Shown piece after piece: positions 28,975 to 38,207 of a stretch of DNA of 64,000 nt. How positions within the stretch are numbered: position 1 is the first letter of the stretch; each line of letters opens with the position of its first letter. The position numbers were made by a program, and so were the translations under genes. This DNA is from Agarophyton chilense. Its lineage: Eukaryota > Rhodophyta > Florideophyceae > Gracilariales > Gracilariaceae. Where the stretch lies: positions 186,001 through 250,000 of the forward strand of contig JARGXX010000090.1 of the NCBI GenBank assembly GCA_030374765.1, read 5' to 3'. Under the pieces are notes generated by a model. The model did no database searches. It was not told the origin of the DNA and saw nothing but the letters and a program-made list of their open reading frames with translations.

Positions 28975-30816
28975 CTAATCATTGTCATCCCGTCCATGGG
29001 AAACACTCCAGTTTGCCAATCCAATAGCTGAATCAATGTCGGCTTGAGTGATACGAATCTTCTTCAGCTCCTCTTTTTGCACAACGCGCTCGTTGAACCA
29101 GGCATGCCGTGCAACATCCTGTAGTGTGGCGCGATTCTTCGGCTCTTTCACGAGCATCTTTTTAATCAAATCCTTCAGCTTTCGTGAAACCTTTGGTTGA
29201 TCAGGAAAACGCAACCGCTGCGTACATATACAGTCATAGATCTCAAACACGTTCTTAGCGAGGAAAGGAGCGCGACCGTATACCATGTAGAACAATGAGG
29301 CGCCCAGCGACCATATATCGGCCGCATAGGATTCGGGCGGCGCCTTTGGGCTTCGCTCAGACATACACAACTCCGGAGCAATGAACGCGGGAGTACCGGG
29401 TGCGGGGGACTTTGCGCGCGGGTCTTCGCTGGAGACATCGTACATGCGCGCCTCGCCAAAATCTGACACTTTGACGGTACCATCACCAGCACGCAGCAGA
29501 TTGTCCGGCTTGATGTCTCGGTGAGCAATTCGTTGGTGATGAAGATATTCTAGACCAGAGACCACGTCTCGCATGATTTCGCGCACGCCGTCTTCGGACA
29601 GAGGTTTGACGCCCTCGAGCTTGCTAGAATCCATGACGACGCCCCGTGCCATGTACTCGACGACCACGACGTAGCCATCATTTTCGCTGTCTAACAAGAT
29701 GTCACGATGGGTGACAATGTTGGGGTGATCGAGTTTTCGCAAAACGGCCTGCTCCTCGCGATTTCCAATTGAAGCAGCGCCGCTCTTCTTAACGTTAGAA
29801 ACTACCTTGACGGCATAGAAGCGCTTGTCTTCCGTGGAGAGAGCGAGCTTGACCTTTCCAAACGAACCGCGGCCAATGCCGCCCAGCATGATGTACTCGT
29901 TGACGCGCTTTCGAGTGGATACGGCCTTTCCCCGCCACGAGTCCTTGAGCGGGTCGTATTTAATGCGCTCCTTCAAGATGCGATTAGATTCGGACACCTT
30001 GGCCTTTTTCGGCACAAGGCAGCTGAGACCAGTAAGCCAAGTGACGGACTCAGTACGCGTAGCCAGCATGAGGGCGAGCTTCTTTCCGTCATTGCTCTCG
30101 ATGATAAGCTCGCGGTCGGCAGAGCGCAATTTCTTGACGCGAGTGAGGTTGAGTCGGCCGTTGTCAACGCCGCGTTTCTTGGACTTCCAATTCAAGGACA
30201 TGAGATCCTCACCGAGCCAAATCCATCTCTCACCGTAGCGACGCAGCATCTTGCGCTTTTGGGCGCGGGTGCCGCGCAGTAGGTCGACAACGCAGTCGAG
30301 GACGGAGCGGCCCTCAAGGGCGGAAACAGCGTGCATCTGGCTGGCGGCGGCCTCCTCGACGGGGTCGGTGCTCGGTTCCTCCTCGACCTGCGAGAAGAGC
30401 AGATTCTCGTTTGGACCGTCTCGCTCGTACTCGCTGACAACGGTGAGCCATGAATCGGCGGAGAGGCGGGCAAACGAGGAGTTTTGGCGTACAAGGCGGC
30501 GGTCGGCGTCGTCGGCGTCGTCTTCTTCGTCGTCTTCGTCGAGTTGTGGTTCATCGTCGTCATCTTCGTCTAATTCATCATCGGATGAGAGGGAGTTTTG
30601 GTCGTCCGAGAAGTCAGCGTCGTCGAGTTCGGAGCTTGGAGGGGAAGGGGGCAAGTTGTGCAGCTGTTGTTGAGGGGGGTGGTGGTTGTAAGGCGGCGGG
30701 GCAGACGGAGCAGATGCGCGCGATGATGAGCGACGACGGTAGGCAGCGGAAGGCGGCGACACAATTAAAGCATCCTCCAGCGCGTCGACATCGGGGGCGG
30801 CAGCGTTGTTAGCCAT
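28975..30816 (-). CDS. Ser/Thr protein kinase of the GRIK/CaMKK (SnRK1/AMPK-activating) type with a PH-like domain
   Basis: I place the start at ATG 30814-30816 (MANNAAAP), giving 613 residues. The frame is open to 30999, but the extra 61 residues come from low-complexity DNA. A disordered, Pro/Ser-rich then highly acidic N-terminus (to about 110) is followed by a PH-like stretch (about 170-267, ending in ESVTWLTGLSCLV). The kinase domain is at about 308-573: GRGSFGKV loop, Lys337 in YAVKVV, HRDIKPDN (432-439), DFG (452-454), activation segment PGTPAFIAPE with Thr475. Loop sequences and the pre-domain NEYIMLGGIG resemble plant GRIK/SnAK and CaMKK kinases, which phosphorylate SnRK1/AMPK in energy signalling. 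That assignment is by resemblance; the kinase call is secure. Confidence 0.88.
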   Translation of the reverse strand: MANNAAAPDVDALEDALIVSPPSAAYRRRSSSRASAPSAPPPYNHHPPQQQLHNLPPSPPSSELDDADFSDDQNSLSSDDELDEDDDDEPQLDEDDEEDDADDADRRLVRQNSSFARLSADSWLTVVSEYERDGPNENLLFSQVEEEPSTDPVEEAAASQMHAVSALEGRSVLDCVVDLLRGTRAQKRKMLRRYGERWIWLGEDLMSLNWKSKKRGVDNGRLNLTRVKKLRSADRELIIESNDGKKLALMLATRTESVTWLTGLSCLVPKKAKVSESNRILKERIKYDPLKDSWRGKAVSTRKRVNEYIMLGGIGRGSFGKVKLALSTEDKRFYAVKVVSNVKKSGAASIGNREEQAVLRKLDHPNIVTHRDILLDSENDGYVVVVEYMARGVVMDSSKLEGVKPLSEDGVREIMRDVVSGLEYLHHQRIAHRDIKPDNLLRAGDGTVKVSDFGEARMYDVSSEDPRAKSPAPGTPAFIAPELCMSERSPKAPPESYAADIWSLGASLFYMVYGRAPFLAKNVFEIYDCICTQRLRFPDQPKVSRKLKDLIKKMLVKEPKNRATLQDVARHAWFNERVVQKEELKKIRITQADIDSAIGLANWSVSHGRDDND

Positions 30817-31127
30817 GACTGGCGCACGCGGCGGCAGTGGGAGGGCGGAATGGGGGAGCAAAGTGGGAAATTGTGGGATGGGGGGTGGAAGGAAAGGGGA
30901 CGAGGGAATGAGCGCGAGAAGAGAGGGCGCAAGGTGCACGGCGGAACGCGAAGGGAGAAGCGGCGCGAGACGGACGCTCGAGAGCGTGCACACAGGCACA
31001 GGGCACAGCGGGGGCGGTTTGGGGGGAGAGCGGAGGGGGGGGAGAGGGGCGGGGAAGGGAGAGGGGGGGGGAGGGAGAGCGGAACGCAGCCGGCAAGGTT
31101 ACGCGCGCGCGGGCGTGGTTGTGTTGT

Positions 31128-31130
<3 letters not shown>

Positions 31131-31160
<30 letters not shown>
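31131..31160. repeat. (TG)15 microsatellite
   Basis: Fifteen perfect TG dinucleotides between the divergent kinase and IMP4 genes, inside a G-rich, purine-biased block (30840-31330) also containing runs of eight to ten Gs. Alternating TG can adopt Z-form DNA; any promoter role is unproven. Confidence 0.95.
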
Positions 31161-31163
<3 letters not shown>

Positions 31164-31439
31164 TGTAGATACGAGTGTACGAGTTGTGTGTGTCTGGGGG
31201 GGGGGTGTGTGTTTGGATGGGCGCGTGTGCGCGCTGTGCTTGTGTCGGGTGTGTTGGGTGGCTGCGGCCACTGAGCGGTCGCTGTGGAGGGCCGCGCGCA
31301 CGCGTGGCACGGCGAGTCGCGCGGCACGCCCACACAGGGGCGCGCGCGCGCGCTAGTCCGCGGCTACCAGCGGCCACCAGCGGTTACCCCACCCTTCTCG
31401 CGTTCAACGCCTCTCGACAGCGAGCGAGCGCACGTGGGC

Positions 31440-31493
31440 GCGCGTGGCCACGTTGGGGCGCGTGGCCACGTTGGGGCGCGTGGCCACGTGTGG
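31440..31493. repeat. 18-bp tandem repeat, three copies
   Basis: GCGCGTGGCCACGTTGGG is repeated at 31440-31457, 31458-31475 and 31476-31493 (last copy slightly changed), 130-190 bp before the IMP4 start codon. Each copy contains the palindrome GTGGCCAC, so it could be a clustered protein-binding site. Confidence 0.85.
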
Positions 31494-31625
31494 AAGAATG
31501 TGGCAGGATGGCAGGATGTGGCCATCGCTGGCCGACGGCAGGCGTGAGCAAGGAAGAAAAGAGAACAAGTATCTAGGAAAGGAGAGAACAGCAAAGGAGA
31601 AGGAAGGCAACGAAGACGGGGCGCC

Positions 31626-32498
31626 ATGTTGCGACGCGACGCGCGGCTGCGGCGCGAGTACCTTTTCCGCAAGGCGCTGGACGGCCGCCGCGCCGCCGAC
31701 TTCGACCGCCGTCTGGCCGTGCGCGCCGCGCTGGCCACAGGCACCCCGCTGCCCACGCAGCTGCGCCGTGCCGCGCCAGCGCTTCAAGTCGCCGACGCGC
31801 TGCACGATGCGCTACACGACGCCCCACGCACGCACATCGACGACGAGTACGCCACCGCTGCGGACCATGCGCCGCGCGTGCTCGTCACCACCAGTCGTGC
31901 CCCTTCTGCGCGTCTCTCCCAGTTTGCAAAGGAGCTTCGTTTGTTACTGCCCGGCGCCACTCGCCTCAACCGCGGAAACCTCGTTGTGTCGCAGCTTGTT
32001 GCTTCGTGTCGTGCCAATGCCTTTTCCGATCTCATCATTGCGCACGAACACCGTGGCCAGCCTGATGGCCTTATTGTGTCGCATTTACCGTACGGACCCA
32101 CGGCCTTCTTCAACATTTCCAACTGTGTCATGCGACACGACGTGCATGAACGCCTGCCAAACATGTCCGAAGCGTTGCCGCATCTGCTGTTTCATAACTT
32201 CAACACCGATCTGGGTGCGCGCGTCGTCACCGTGCTCAAGCATCTGTTCCCACCGCCCAAGCAAACATCGCGTCGCGTCATCACGTTTGCCAACTTTGAC
32301 GACACCATCTCCATGCGTCACCACACGTTTGTGCCAGCGCATTCCGCCGAGCATGTGCAGCTCACCGAGGCCGGGCCGCGCTTCGAGCTGCAGCTGTACC
32401 AGTTACGATTGGGCACCGTCGACAACGGCGAGGCAGACAACGAATGGGTGCTACGTCCGCACATGAACACCGCCAAGCGCCGCCGCGCCCTCGGCTAG
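31626..32498 (+). CDS. IMP4: U3 small nucleolar ribonucleoprotein IMP4 (Brix domain)
   Basis: A 290-residue protein, the usual length for IMP4. The N-terminus MLRRDARLRREYLFRKA is typical of the family. A Brix domain spans about 82-265, with RVLVTTSRAPSARLSQFAKE, DLIIAHEHRGQPDGLIVSHLP and the GPRFELQLYQLRLGT region. IMP4 acts in the nucleolus with IMP3 and MPP10 in the U3 snoRNP that processes 18S pre-rRNA. Start context is CGCCATGTT. The gene is GC-rich and intronless. Its stop is only 8 bp from the stop of the convergent FAD synthase gene. A 340-codon frame overlapping it on the same strand is a high-GC shadow. Confidence 0.95.
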   Translation: MLRRDARLRREYLFRKALDGRRAADFDRRLAVRAALATGTPLPTQLRRAAPALQVADALHDALHDAPRTHIDDEYATAADHAPRVLVTTSRAPSARLSQFAKELRLLLPGATRLNRGNLVVSQLVASCRANAFSDLIIAHEHRGQPDGLIVSHLPYGPTAFFNISNCVMRHDVHERLPNMSEALPHLLFHNFNTDLGARVVTVLKHLFPPPKQTSRRVITFANFDDTISMRHHTFVPAHSAEHVQLTEAGPRFELQLYQLRLGTVDNGEADNEWVLRPHMNTAKRRRALG

Positions 32499-32506
32499 CC
32501 TAGCTT

Positions 32507-33535
32507 CTATTGCACGCGTCGCACAAAGTCCATGTACACCTCGCACTGCTCGCAATAAAGCGCCTCGCTTTCAAACAGCACCACCGTATGCTCTTCATCG
32601 CCGTTGCCATCAGCTTGTTCCGACGCGCGCACCTGCACGTTGGCATGCAGCGGCTCGCTACGTCCCATGACGCGCACCACGGCATCGTACAGCCCCGCGG
32701 CCGGTAACTGGTTCACAAAGGCGCCACACAACACCTCACCGCGCGCGCACACGCGCAGCACAATGCCCACGACGCGGTGAAGTCGCCCCAACAAGAGCGC
32801 AACCAGCGCCACGTCACCGGCGCGCAAGGCGGCGCGCACACGCGACGAACTTGCCACACCACCCGCCACGCGCAGCGCGTCCGTGACGCGCAGTTGCAGT
32901 TGCAAACGCTCGCACTCGGCAGCCAATACGTGCACATCGCCGCGCGCACCCTTGCCGAATCGCCAATCCGGGCCGCATACGATGGCGTGGGCGCCGAGAT
33001 CACGCTGCAAAAGGTGCAGGAAGGCGCGCGGCGACATGTCGGCCACCGAGTGGAACGGTAAGAGCTTGGTGCGGATGGGTCGAGAGAAGGCGTGGCACCA
33101 CGACTGTAGGATGCGAGGGCGGTCGGACGGGGCGGCCACGGGCGCGCGCGGCGGCCACTTGAGCCGCGCGGCCATGCCGGAGAAGGACAGCAGCGTGGGC
33201 GTGCCCAGGTGCGCGGCTTGCTGCACCAGGTGGCGGTGGCCCAGGTGCAGCGCGTCGAACTTGCCCGGCACCAGCACGGAGAGCGTTTTTGAGGGCGGTG
33301 AGAGCGACGGCGACGGCGACGGCGGCGGCGGCGGTGGTGACCGCGGCGACAAGGCGGCGGTGAGGACGACGAAGGCGTGCATGGTGCGGCTTTGGACTTG
33401 GAGGTTGGTGGCGGGGATCACGTCGCGAGCGGCTGGGGAGGATTCATTGGCAACGCGATCAACAGCTGCGACTGCTTTTTTGCAGCAACACCATCTACGA
33501 AGGTATGTAAAGCGAGCGCTACACACTGCGCTCAC
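32507..33535 (-). CDS. RibF-type FAD synthase (FMN adenylyltransferase), probably plastid
   Basis: The longest frame gives 342 residues; an alternative start at ATG 33380-33382 (MHAFVVLTAA) gives 291. The nucleotidyltransferase half is clear: GKFDALHLGH (residues 91-100), IVCGPDWRFGKGARGD (185-200) and SSSRVRAAL (229-237), corresponding to the bacterial RibF motifs. The C-terminal half aligns with the riboflavin kinase position but lacks the GFPTAN signature. Plastid RibF proteins of plants similarly make FAD from FMN and ATP without kinase activity. The Pro/Ser-rich N-terminus fits a transit peptide. It is divergent from eS27 (about 300 bp between starts). Confidence 0.87.
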   Translation of the reverse strand: MSAVCSARFTYLRRWCCCKKAVAAVDRVANESSPAARDVIPATNLQVQSRTMHAFVVLTAALSPRSPPPPPPSPSPSLSPPSKTLSVLVPGKFDALHLGHRHLVQQAAHLGTPTLLSFSGMAARLKWPPRAPVAAPSDRPRILQSWCHAFSRPIRTKLLPFHSVADMSPRAFLHLLQRDLGAHAIVCGPDWRFGKGARGDVHVLAAECERLQLQLRVTDALRVAGGVASSSRVRAALRAGDVALVALLLGRLHRVVGIVLRVCARGEVLCGAFVNQLPAAGLYDAVVRVMGRSEPLHANVQVRASEQADGNGDEEHTVVLFESEALYCEQCEVYMDFVRRVQ

Positions 33536-33837
33536 TCACGGCAGTCAAGCGCTGTAAGCCGCTCATACTGTATGCTGTAAGCTGATTCTGTAAGAACAGC
33601 ATTGAGAGACACGTGTACTGCGCACGGCGACGGCGGCGACAGGCGGCGACAGGCGGCGCTCGTCTCCCGTGCCGTCGGCTGTGTATGTACGACAAGATAC
33701 TCCGCGCCGTCGACGCCACTTCGCCAGCTTCTGCCGCAAAGAAGCCTTTGGACGTTGTCGCCTCTTTTTCCGCGTGCGTCTTGCGTTTGGACTTGTTGTT
33801 TGCCTTTCGTGCCTTCCGCCTTCGCTACTTTGACACC

Positions 33838-34190
33838 ATGCCGGTATGTTGCCTTTCTCTGTCCCGCGAGCCGCGCGATCAGCTACCGTTTTCAGCTCTT
33901 CTGACGTTGCGGCCCATTGCTTTTGTGTGTGCGCACAGGCTCTGGAGACTGATTTGCTGAACCCCGACCGAGCGGTAGAGGCCAACAAGCACAAGTTGAA
34001 ACGATTGGTACAATCGCCCAATTCGTACTTTATGGACGTCAAGTGTCCTGGCTGTTATGTCATCACTACCGTTTTCTCGCACGCGCAGACAGTAGTAGTA
34101 TGTGGCGATTGCACCATGGTGTTGTGCCAACCCACTGGCGGAAAGGCCCGTCTCACCGAGGGATGTTCCTTCCGGAAGAAGGTTGACTAA
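33838..34190 (+). CDS. RPS27: 40S ribosomal protein eS27, with one intron
   Basis: Exon 1 is just ATG CCG (33838-33843), followed by an intron at 33844-33938 (95 bp, GTATGT...CACAG) and exon 2 at 33939-34190. The spliced product is 85 residues. It has a C4 zinc ribbon with Cys38, Cys41, Cys57 and Cys60 and the family block [19 protein letters not shown]. The end FRKKVD differs slightly from the animal form. Splicing restores the N-terminus [12 protein letters not shown]; without it the exon 2 frame lacks a start. eS27 is a small-subunit protein needed for rRNA maturation and translation. An intron directly after the first codons is common in ribosomal protein genes of intron-poor eukaryotes. 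Confidence 0.96.
33844..33938 (+). other. Spliceosomal intron of eS27
   Basis: 95 bp, donor GTATGTTG and acceptor GCGCACAG, after codon 2. It is the only intron I can support in the window. Confidence 0.92.
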
Positions 34191-34438
34191 AATCACTTAA
34201 CAGCCTGCCATTCGCAACTTGCGCTTTTTTGCTACGTGCGCTTTGTGCTTCCACCGCGCTGCTACCGTGTCGTCGTCGCCGTCATCGTGATGCACCGCGC
34301 GCACTTTCCCCGCCTAACCCTACGGGTTGGCAGAGTGCGCCAGTGCACGACACTAAATCCAGCTAGCTACTCATCTGCGCTACGCATCCGCGCTCGAGCC
34401 GTACCGCCGTACACAAGGCTGTTTTCACGTCTTGCCAC

Positions 34439-34444
34439 TATAAA
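34439..34444 (+). promoter_or_regulatory. Possible TATA box upstream of small ORF 34619-34822
   Basis: TATAAA within CCACTATAAATTTC lies 175 bp before the ATG at 34619, in otherwise GC-rich DNA. Weak evidence on its own. Confidence 0.3.
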
Positions 34445-34618
34445 TTTCATTTATCTCTACTGTATCCCCCCCCTACCCACTAACGCCTTACCTGCCACCG
34501 TGCCCCCATCGCTCTCTCCTCCGCACGCTCCTCTTCTCTCTGTCAGCCAGCGTTCATCCGCATCGCCTTCGTACCGCGCGTCGCCCAGCGATCCAACCAC
34601 CGTCCCCCACGCCGCGCC

Positions 34619-34822
34619 ATGAACGTCTGCAACACCGATCCGCACAGCGCAACCAAGCCCGATCCAAACCTCGAGCTATTCCGCGACATGGCCCTCACGC
34701 CGCTCATCACGGGCTTTGTACAGGGCTTCATGTCCGTCGCGCTCAAGTACCGCCGCGAGAAGCGCCAACGCGCCCGTGTCGCCGCTCTCGACGCAGCGTG
34801 CGCACCTTCGCCGCGCTCCTGA
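34619..34822 (+). CDS. Small hypothetical protein, 67 aa
   Basis: ATG in good context (GCCATGAAC). The 67-residue product has a polar N-terminus, a central amphipathic/hydrophobic stretch (MALTPLITGFVQGFMSVALK) and a strongly basic segment (YRREKRQRARV). This shape resembles small membrane-associated organelle proteins, but I recognise no family. It lies between eS27 and the CXC gene on the same strand. It could also be a chance frame in GC-rich DNA. Confidence 0.35.
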   Translation: MNVCNTDPHSATKPDPNLELFRDMALTPLITGFVQGFMSVALKYRREKRQRARVAALDAACAPSPRS

Positions 34823-34927
34823 CTCCGACTCGCCACCCGTGCTCAGAGTGCCGTCTCGCCGCCGGCCGCAGCGCCTTCCACCGCCCCGCGCTTCTGCGCC
34901 GTCAGCGTCAGATACGCCACCGTCAAC

Positions 34928-35065
34928 ATGCCCGGCATGATGAACACCTCCATGGCGCGCGCCGCGCGCGCCATCATCATTGTACTTGCCGCTGAAGTCA
35001 TCGTCTTGGTCCCTTGGCTTTATGTCGCACTCCTGCAGCGAATCGTTTCGCCCCCGCGCTTTTGA
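34928..35065 (+). CDS. Possible 45-aa single-span membrane microprotein
   Basis: A short frame from ATG 34928 (CAACATGCC) to TGA 35063-35065. Residues 1-15 include Met, Ala and Arg. A hydrophobic helix follows (AIIIVLAAEVIVLVPWLYVA), then a short basic tail (LLQRIVSPPRF). The layout is that of a small tail- or signal-anchored membrane subunit. No family is recognised and the case rests on hydropathy only. Confidence 0.3.
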   Translation: MPGMMNTSMARAARAIIIVLAAEVIVLVPWLYVALLQRIVSPPRF

Positions 35066-35389
35066 TGCCAGTAAAACTTGTCGTGCTCTTTTTGCTGCTT
35101 TTCGGCGCTTTTTGCACGCTTTTCGGATCTTTTTGGGTGGCGTGTGGCTGTCACGTGATGCGCGGGAGCGCGTGATGTGCGAGTTGGCGCCTTTTTCGTC
35201 GCGCCGCGCGCAATGCGTCCCCAGCGTGCAAACGGCGGTGCATCACGCGACCCGAAACGGCCGAACGCGCCACTCATACAGCGCCCCCAAGCGCATGCAT
35301 TGAGCGCTCCTGTCGCCATTGCTATCGCTCCCCGCCTCCCCCCCCCCGTCCCCACCCACCTTCCTCACTATCCACCGCCCGTCCCCGAC

Positions 35390-36862
35390 ATGCCCGAGCC
35401 CGTCACCCCCGTCAAACCCTCCCCCTCCCGATGTCTAGACTCCCCTTTGGGCCCCCCCGATCCTCTCTTCGCCTCCGCCGCGTTTTCGACGCCGCAGCCC
35501 TCTCCGTCCGCAGCCTCAGCCGCCCGATTCAACCCCGATGACCTCCTGGTCTCGCCCCCGCCCCCCACTTCCACCCCGGATCTCCGCCGCAAGCTGTTTG
35601 CCACCGACGCCTTGCTCACCAACGCTCCCCCCTCTTCCATCCGTCGACACCCATGCCTCACTGGCCTGTCCCCCCCGCCCCCGCCACTCCCACATTCGCA
35701 GCCCCCCGTGAACCATCGCTTAGACCACCACTTTCGCCACCATTCAGCCGACCACTCAGGTGCCACCAACACTCCATCCGCCACCCTCAACCACAATAGC
35801 GAAGCGCCCGCCTCAGACCATCCTCAGCCGCCACTCACAACCGATCCAAAGCCCGAGCCAGTTTCCGACTCTCTCCCCTCATCTGTAACCCAACCTCCAC
35901 AGCAAAAGCCCCCTTTCCAATTCACCTCCACCAAGTGCAACTGCAAGGCCAGCCGCTGTCTCAAGCTCTATTGCCCGTGTTTTGCCTCCTCAGCAGTTTG
36001 CGCCCCAACGTGCACCTGTCAAAACTGCCAAAACAACCCGCAAACCTTTCCGGCCGTCAACAAAGCAAGGTCCTCGGTGCTTTCCAGGGACCCTCGCGCT
36101 TTTGAACCCCGAGTCAAGGCCGCTTCGGCCGCCCCCGATATACACACCAAGGGCTGCAATTGTCGGAAGGGCTGCTCGAAAAAGTACTGCGTATGTCGAG
36201 AATTGAAGGTAGCATGTGGACCTCGCTGCACGTGTTCTGGTCCAAAGGGCTGTCAGAATGGAAAGAATGTACAAGAATCCACTGTCACCGATCCGCGCCA
36301 ACCTGCAGCTTGTGCCAAGAAACGCAACCACATTGAACAACTCACACCACCTTCTCCGTTGCACGCAATCGCCACCTCATTCAGTCCTGGCTTTCCGCCA
36401 CTTGCCGCTCTTTCACCGCCGCTCAAGCTTCCGGATGATCCTTTTGATGATTTGCGCGATGTCATAACCGACCCGAACGACCCGCTAGTATCGCCGGATG
36501 CCATAAAGACACGCAACGCTTGCTCGTCGTTTGTTCCGCCTGTCAATCGTCGCATTGCTCTGGATGATGACTCTTTTCATGACCATAGCCATCTTTCTCT
36601 CTCTGTTGAGCCCAAGCCAACGCACGCGTTCGAACCGAACCATTCTAATACACCGAAGAATGCACTTAAACTGCACGTCATGGACTTGGATTCCTCCCCG
36701 ACAACGGGCATCAAACCCGAAACACCGCCCTCGAAATTTCGCACTGCCTTCGGTTCGTTTCGCAAATCGGACAAGATTGAAAAGTACAGTCGACCACGTC
36801 TTCCGCGTATTCTTCGCGTCAAGATGGGAACCGGAAGGGCTTTGAAACGATTTAATATTTGA
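35390..36862 (+). CDS. Tesmin/TSO1-like CXC (CRC) domain DNA-binding protein
   Basis: I start at ATG 35390-35392 (MPEPVTPVKP), giving 490 residues; ATG 35213 is an in-frame alternative, and the frame extends to a GTG at 35177. Two CXC motifs define the protein. CXC1 begins KCNCKASRCLKLYCPCF at about residue 182 and CXC2 begins GCNCRKGCSKKYCVC at about 255, joined by the usual Arg/Pro-containing linker (RDPRAFEPR). CXC2 is one residue shorter than the common spacing and has an inserted GPKG before its last Cys. LIN54/TSO1 proteins bind CHR-type promoter elements (TTYRAA) and control cell-cycle genes in DREAM/MuvB complexes. The flanks are Pro/Ser-rich and look disordered, with a basic C-terminus. 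Confidence 0.9.
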   Translation: MPEPVTPVKPSPSRCLDSPLGPPDPLFASAAFSTPQPSPSAASAARFNPDDLLVSPPPPTSTPDLRRKLFATDALLTNAPPSSIRRHPCLTGLSPPPPPLPHSQPPVNHRLDHHFRHHSADHSGATNTPSATLNHNSEAPASDHPQPPLTTDPKPEPVSDSLPSSVTQPPQQKPPFQFTSTKCNCKASRCLKLYCPCFASSAVCAPTCTCQNCQNNPQTFPAVNKARSSVLSRDPRAFEPRVKAASAAPDIHTKGCNCRKGCSKKYCVCRELKVACGPRCTCSGPKGCQNGKNVQESTVTDPRQPAACAKKRNHIEQLTPPSPLHAIATSFSPGFPPLAALSPPLKLPDDPFDDLRDVITDPNDPLVSPDAIKTRNACSSFVPPVNRRIALDDDSFHDHSHLSLSVEPKPTHAFEPNHSNTPKNALKLHVMDLDSSPTTGIKPETPPSKFRTAFGSFRKSDKIEKYSRPRLPRILRVKMGTGRALKRFNI

Positions 36863-38207
36863 CTCGGTCGGTTTGTTTGGTACACGAATTTAATCTCTCC
36901 ACTCCCATCACATAGCGGCTGTAGACTAGGTTTTGGTTCTGTTTTTTTTTATCCGGACTCGTTCGCTGCTATCTGACCTTTTATCACATTTTAACCTGTT
37001 TTCATGATGCCGTGTGGTTATCCTCCCATTTCATAACTACAACTTTTTCTTTTTTTCCAGTTCCTGGGCTCGTTTCTGCATCTGTCCAGCTACACGTAGC
37101 TATTCCCACTCTTGTGGAAACGAGATCGTTTCTTGTTCTTGTCTGTGTGCCTTGCAGCCTGGTGTCTCACCTGCCTAGTCCAAGCTGTGGTTGTGGAGGG
37201 TGTAATGTTTTCCTGGACCCCACTTTTGCCTGGCTTCAAAGTAAAGACGGGGAGTAACGCCCTGTCTGCACCTTTACCTTGTACTCCTTCCATGCTCCAG
37301 GGTTTCAGTGTAATAAGCTATTGATGTGTGAAAAGATCGGTATCCTTATGTTAAACCATGACTACATTTCGATAAAGCGCACTGCAGAATAGAAAGAAGG
37401 GCCTTGTTTTTCAACATCTTTCCCTGTCCCTCACCACGCATCGATTCATTTCAAAATTTTCGAGTCACTACCAGGAGCGTTATTATTTTCTGTCGGTCGG
37501 GATCACTCACGATTCTACACTATTGAAACAAAACCAGCGTTAAAGATGATACCATCTTTTTGTCTACATGTTTCTCTCTGTCTGCAGATCAATCCGTTTT
37601 GGCTCTGTCCCTGAAATCTTTTCTGCGTGCAGTGTCGTAAAGGCCAACAATAGAAATGAGTACAGGATACACATTCCCGTTTTCTTCATCCCGGATTAGG
37701 AGTAGCTTGTTAAAAAATAAACCAGCTTTCGAGATAACTAGCAGCTTCATAAAGAGCTTGTTGCTCTCGATCCCTTTAGAACCAATATGCCCAGCGCCAC
37801 CCGCTTTACAAAAACTCACAGACAGTGGCATTCACATTCGCAGAACATCGAACCAACCTTCGTGATCGGAATACAACAGCACGGCTCCTTCAAGCTACAC
37901 AACATCTTTGGAACTTACACTGGATGGTACGCATGGAATCATGCCAAATGGAGCCGAAAACGAGAGAGTGGTGGTTGTCCGGCGAGGATCAGAGTCGGTT
38001 AAGCGCCGTGAGATACGGCGAACGACATCGTTTGTTTTCCTGCAACCTTCCACTACGGGCTACGCCTGTCCTTCACCACAAGAATACAGCGCTTGGCACT
38101 ATGACACACATTCTGGTTTTGCGTCAAGTTTCACATCCCTTTCTTTCACGTACGAGGTTGGCGTGCTGGCAAATTACTTCAACTGAAGAACGTCGAACGC
38201 ATTCAAG
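36863..38207 (+). other. Intergenic, no convincing gene
   Basis: A pyrimidine-rich 1.3-kb stretch between the CXC and glycosyltransferase genes. Overlapping frames of 70-130 codons (37656-37865, 37825-38211, 37908-38186) lack motifs and mostly lack good start codons. It probably holds the 3' end of one gene and the promoter and leader of the next. Confidence 0.35.

Noticed and set aside
30765-31356. Several 120-180-codon frames on both strands
   Set aside because: They run through (TG)n, poly-G and GC-rich low-complexity DNA that lacks stops by composition.
31444-32466. 340-codon frame overlapping IMP4 on the same strand
   Set aside because: A shadow in high-GC coding DNA; the IMP4 frame contains the Brix domain.
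35177-35389. N-terminal extension of the CXC protein
   Set aside because: The frame opens with GTG and runs through composition-biased DNA; ATG 35390 is a more plausible start, though ATG 35213 cannot be excluded.
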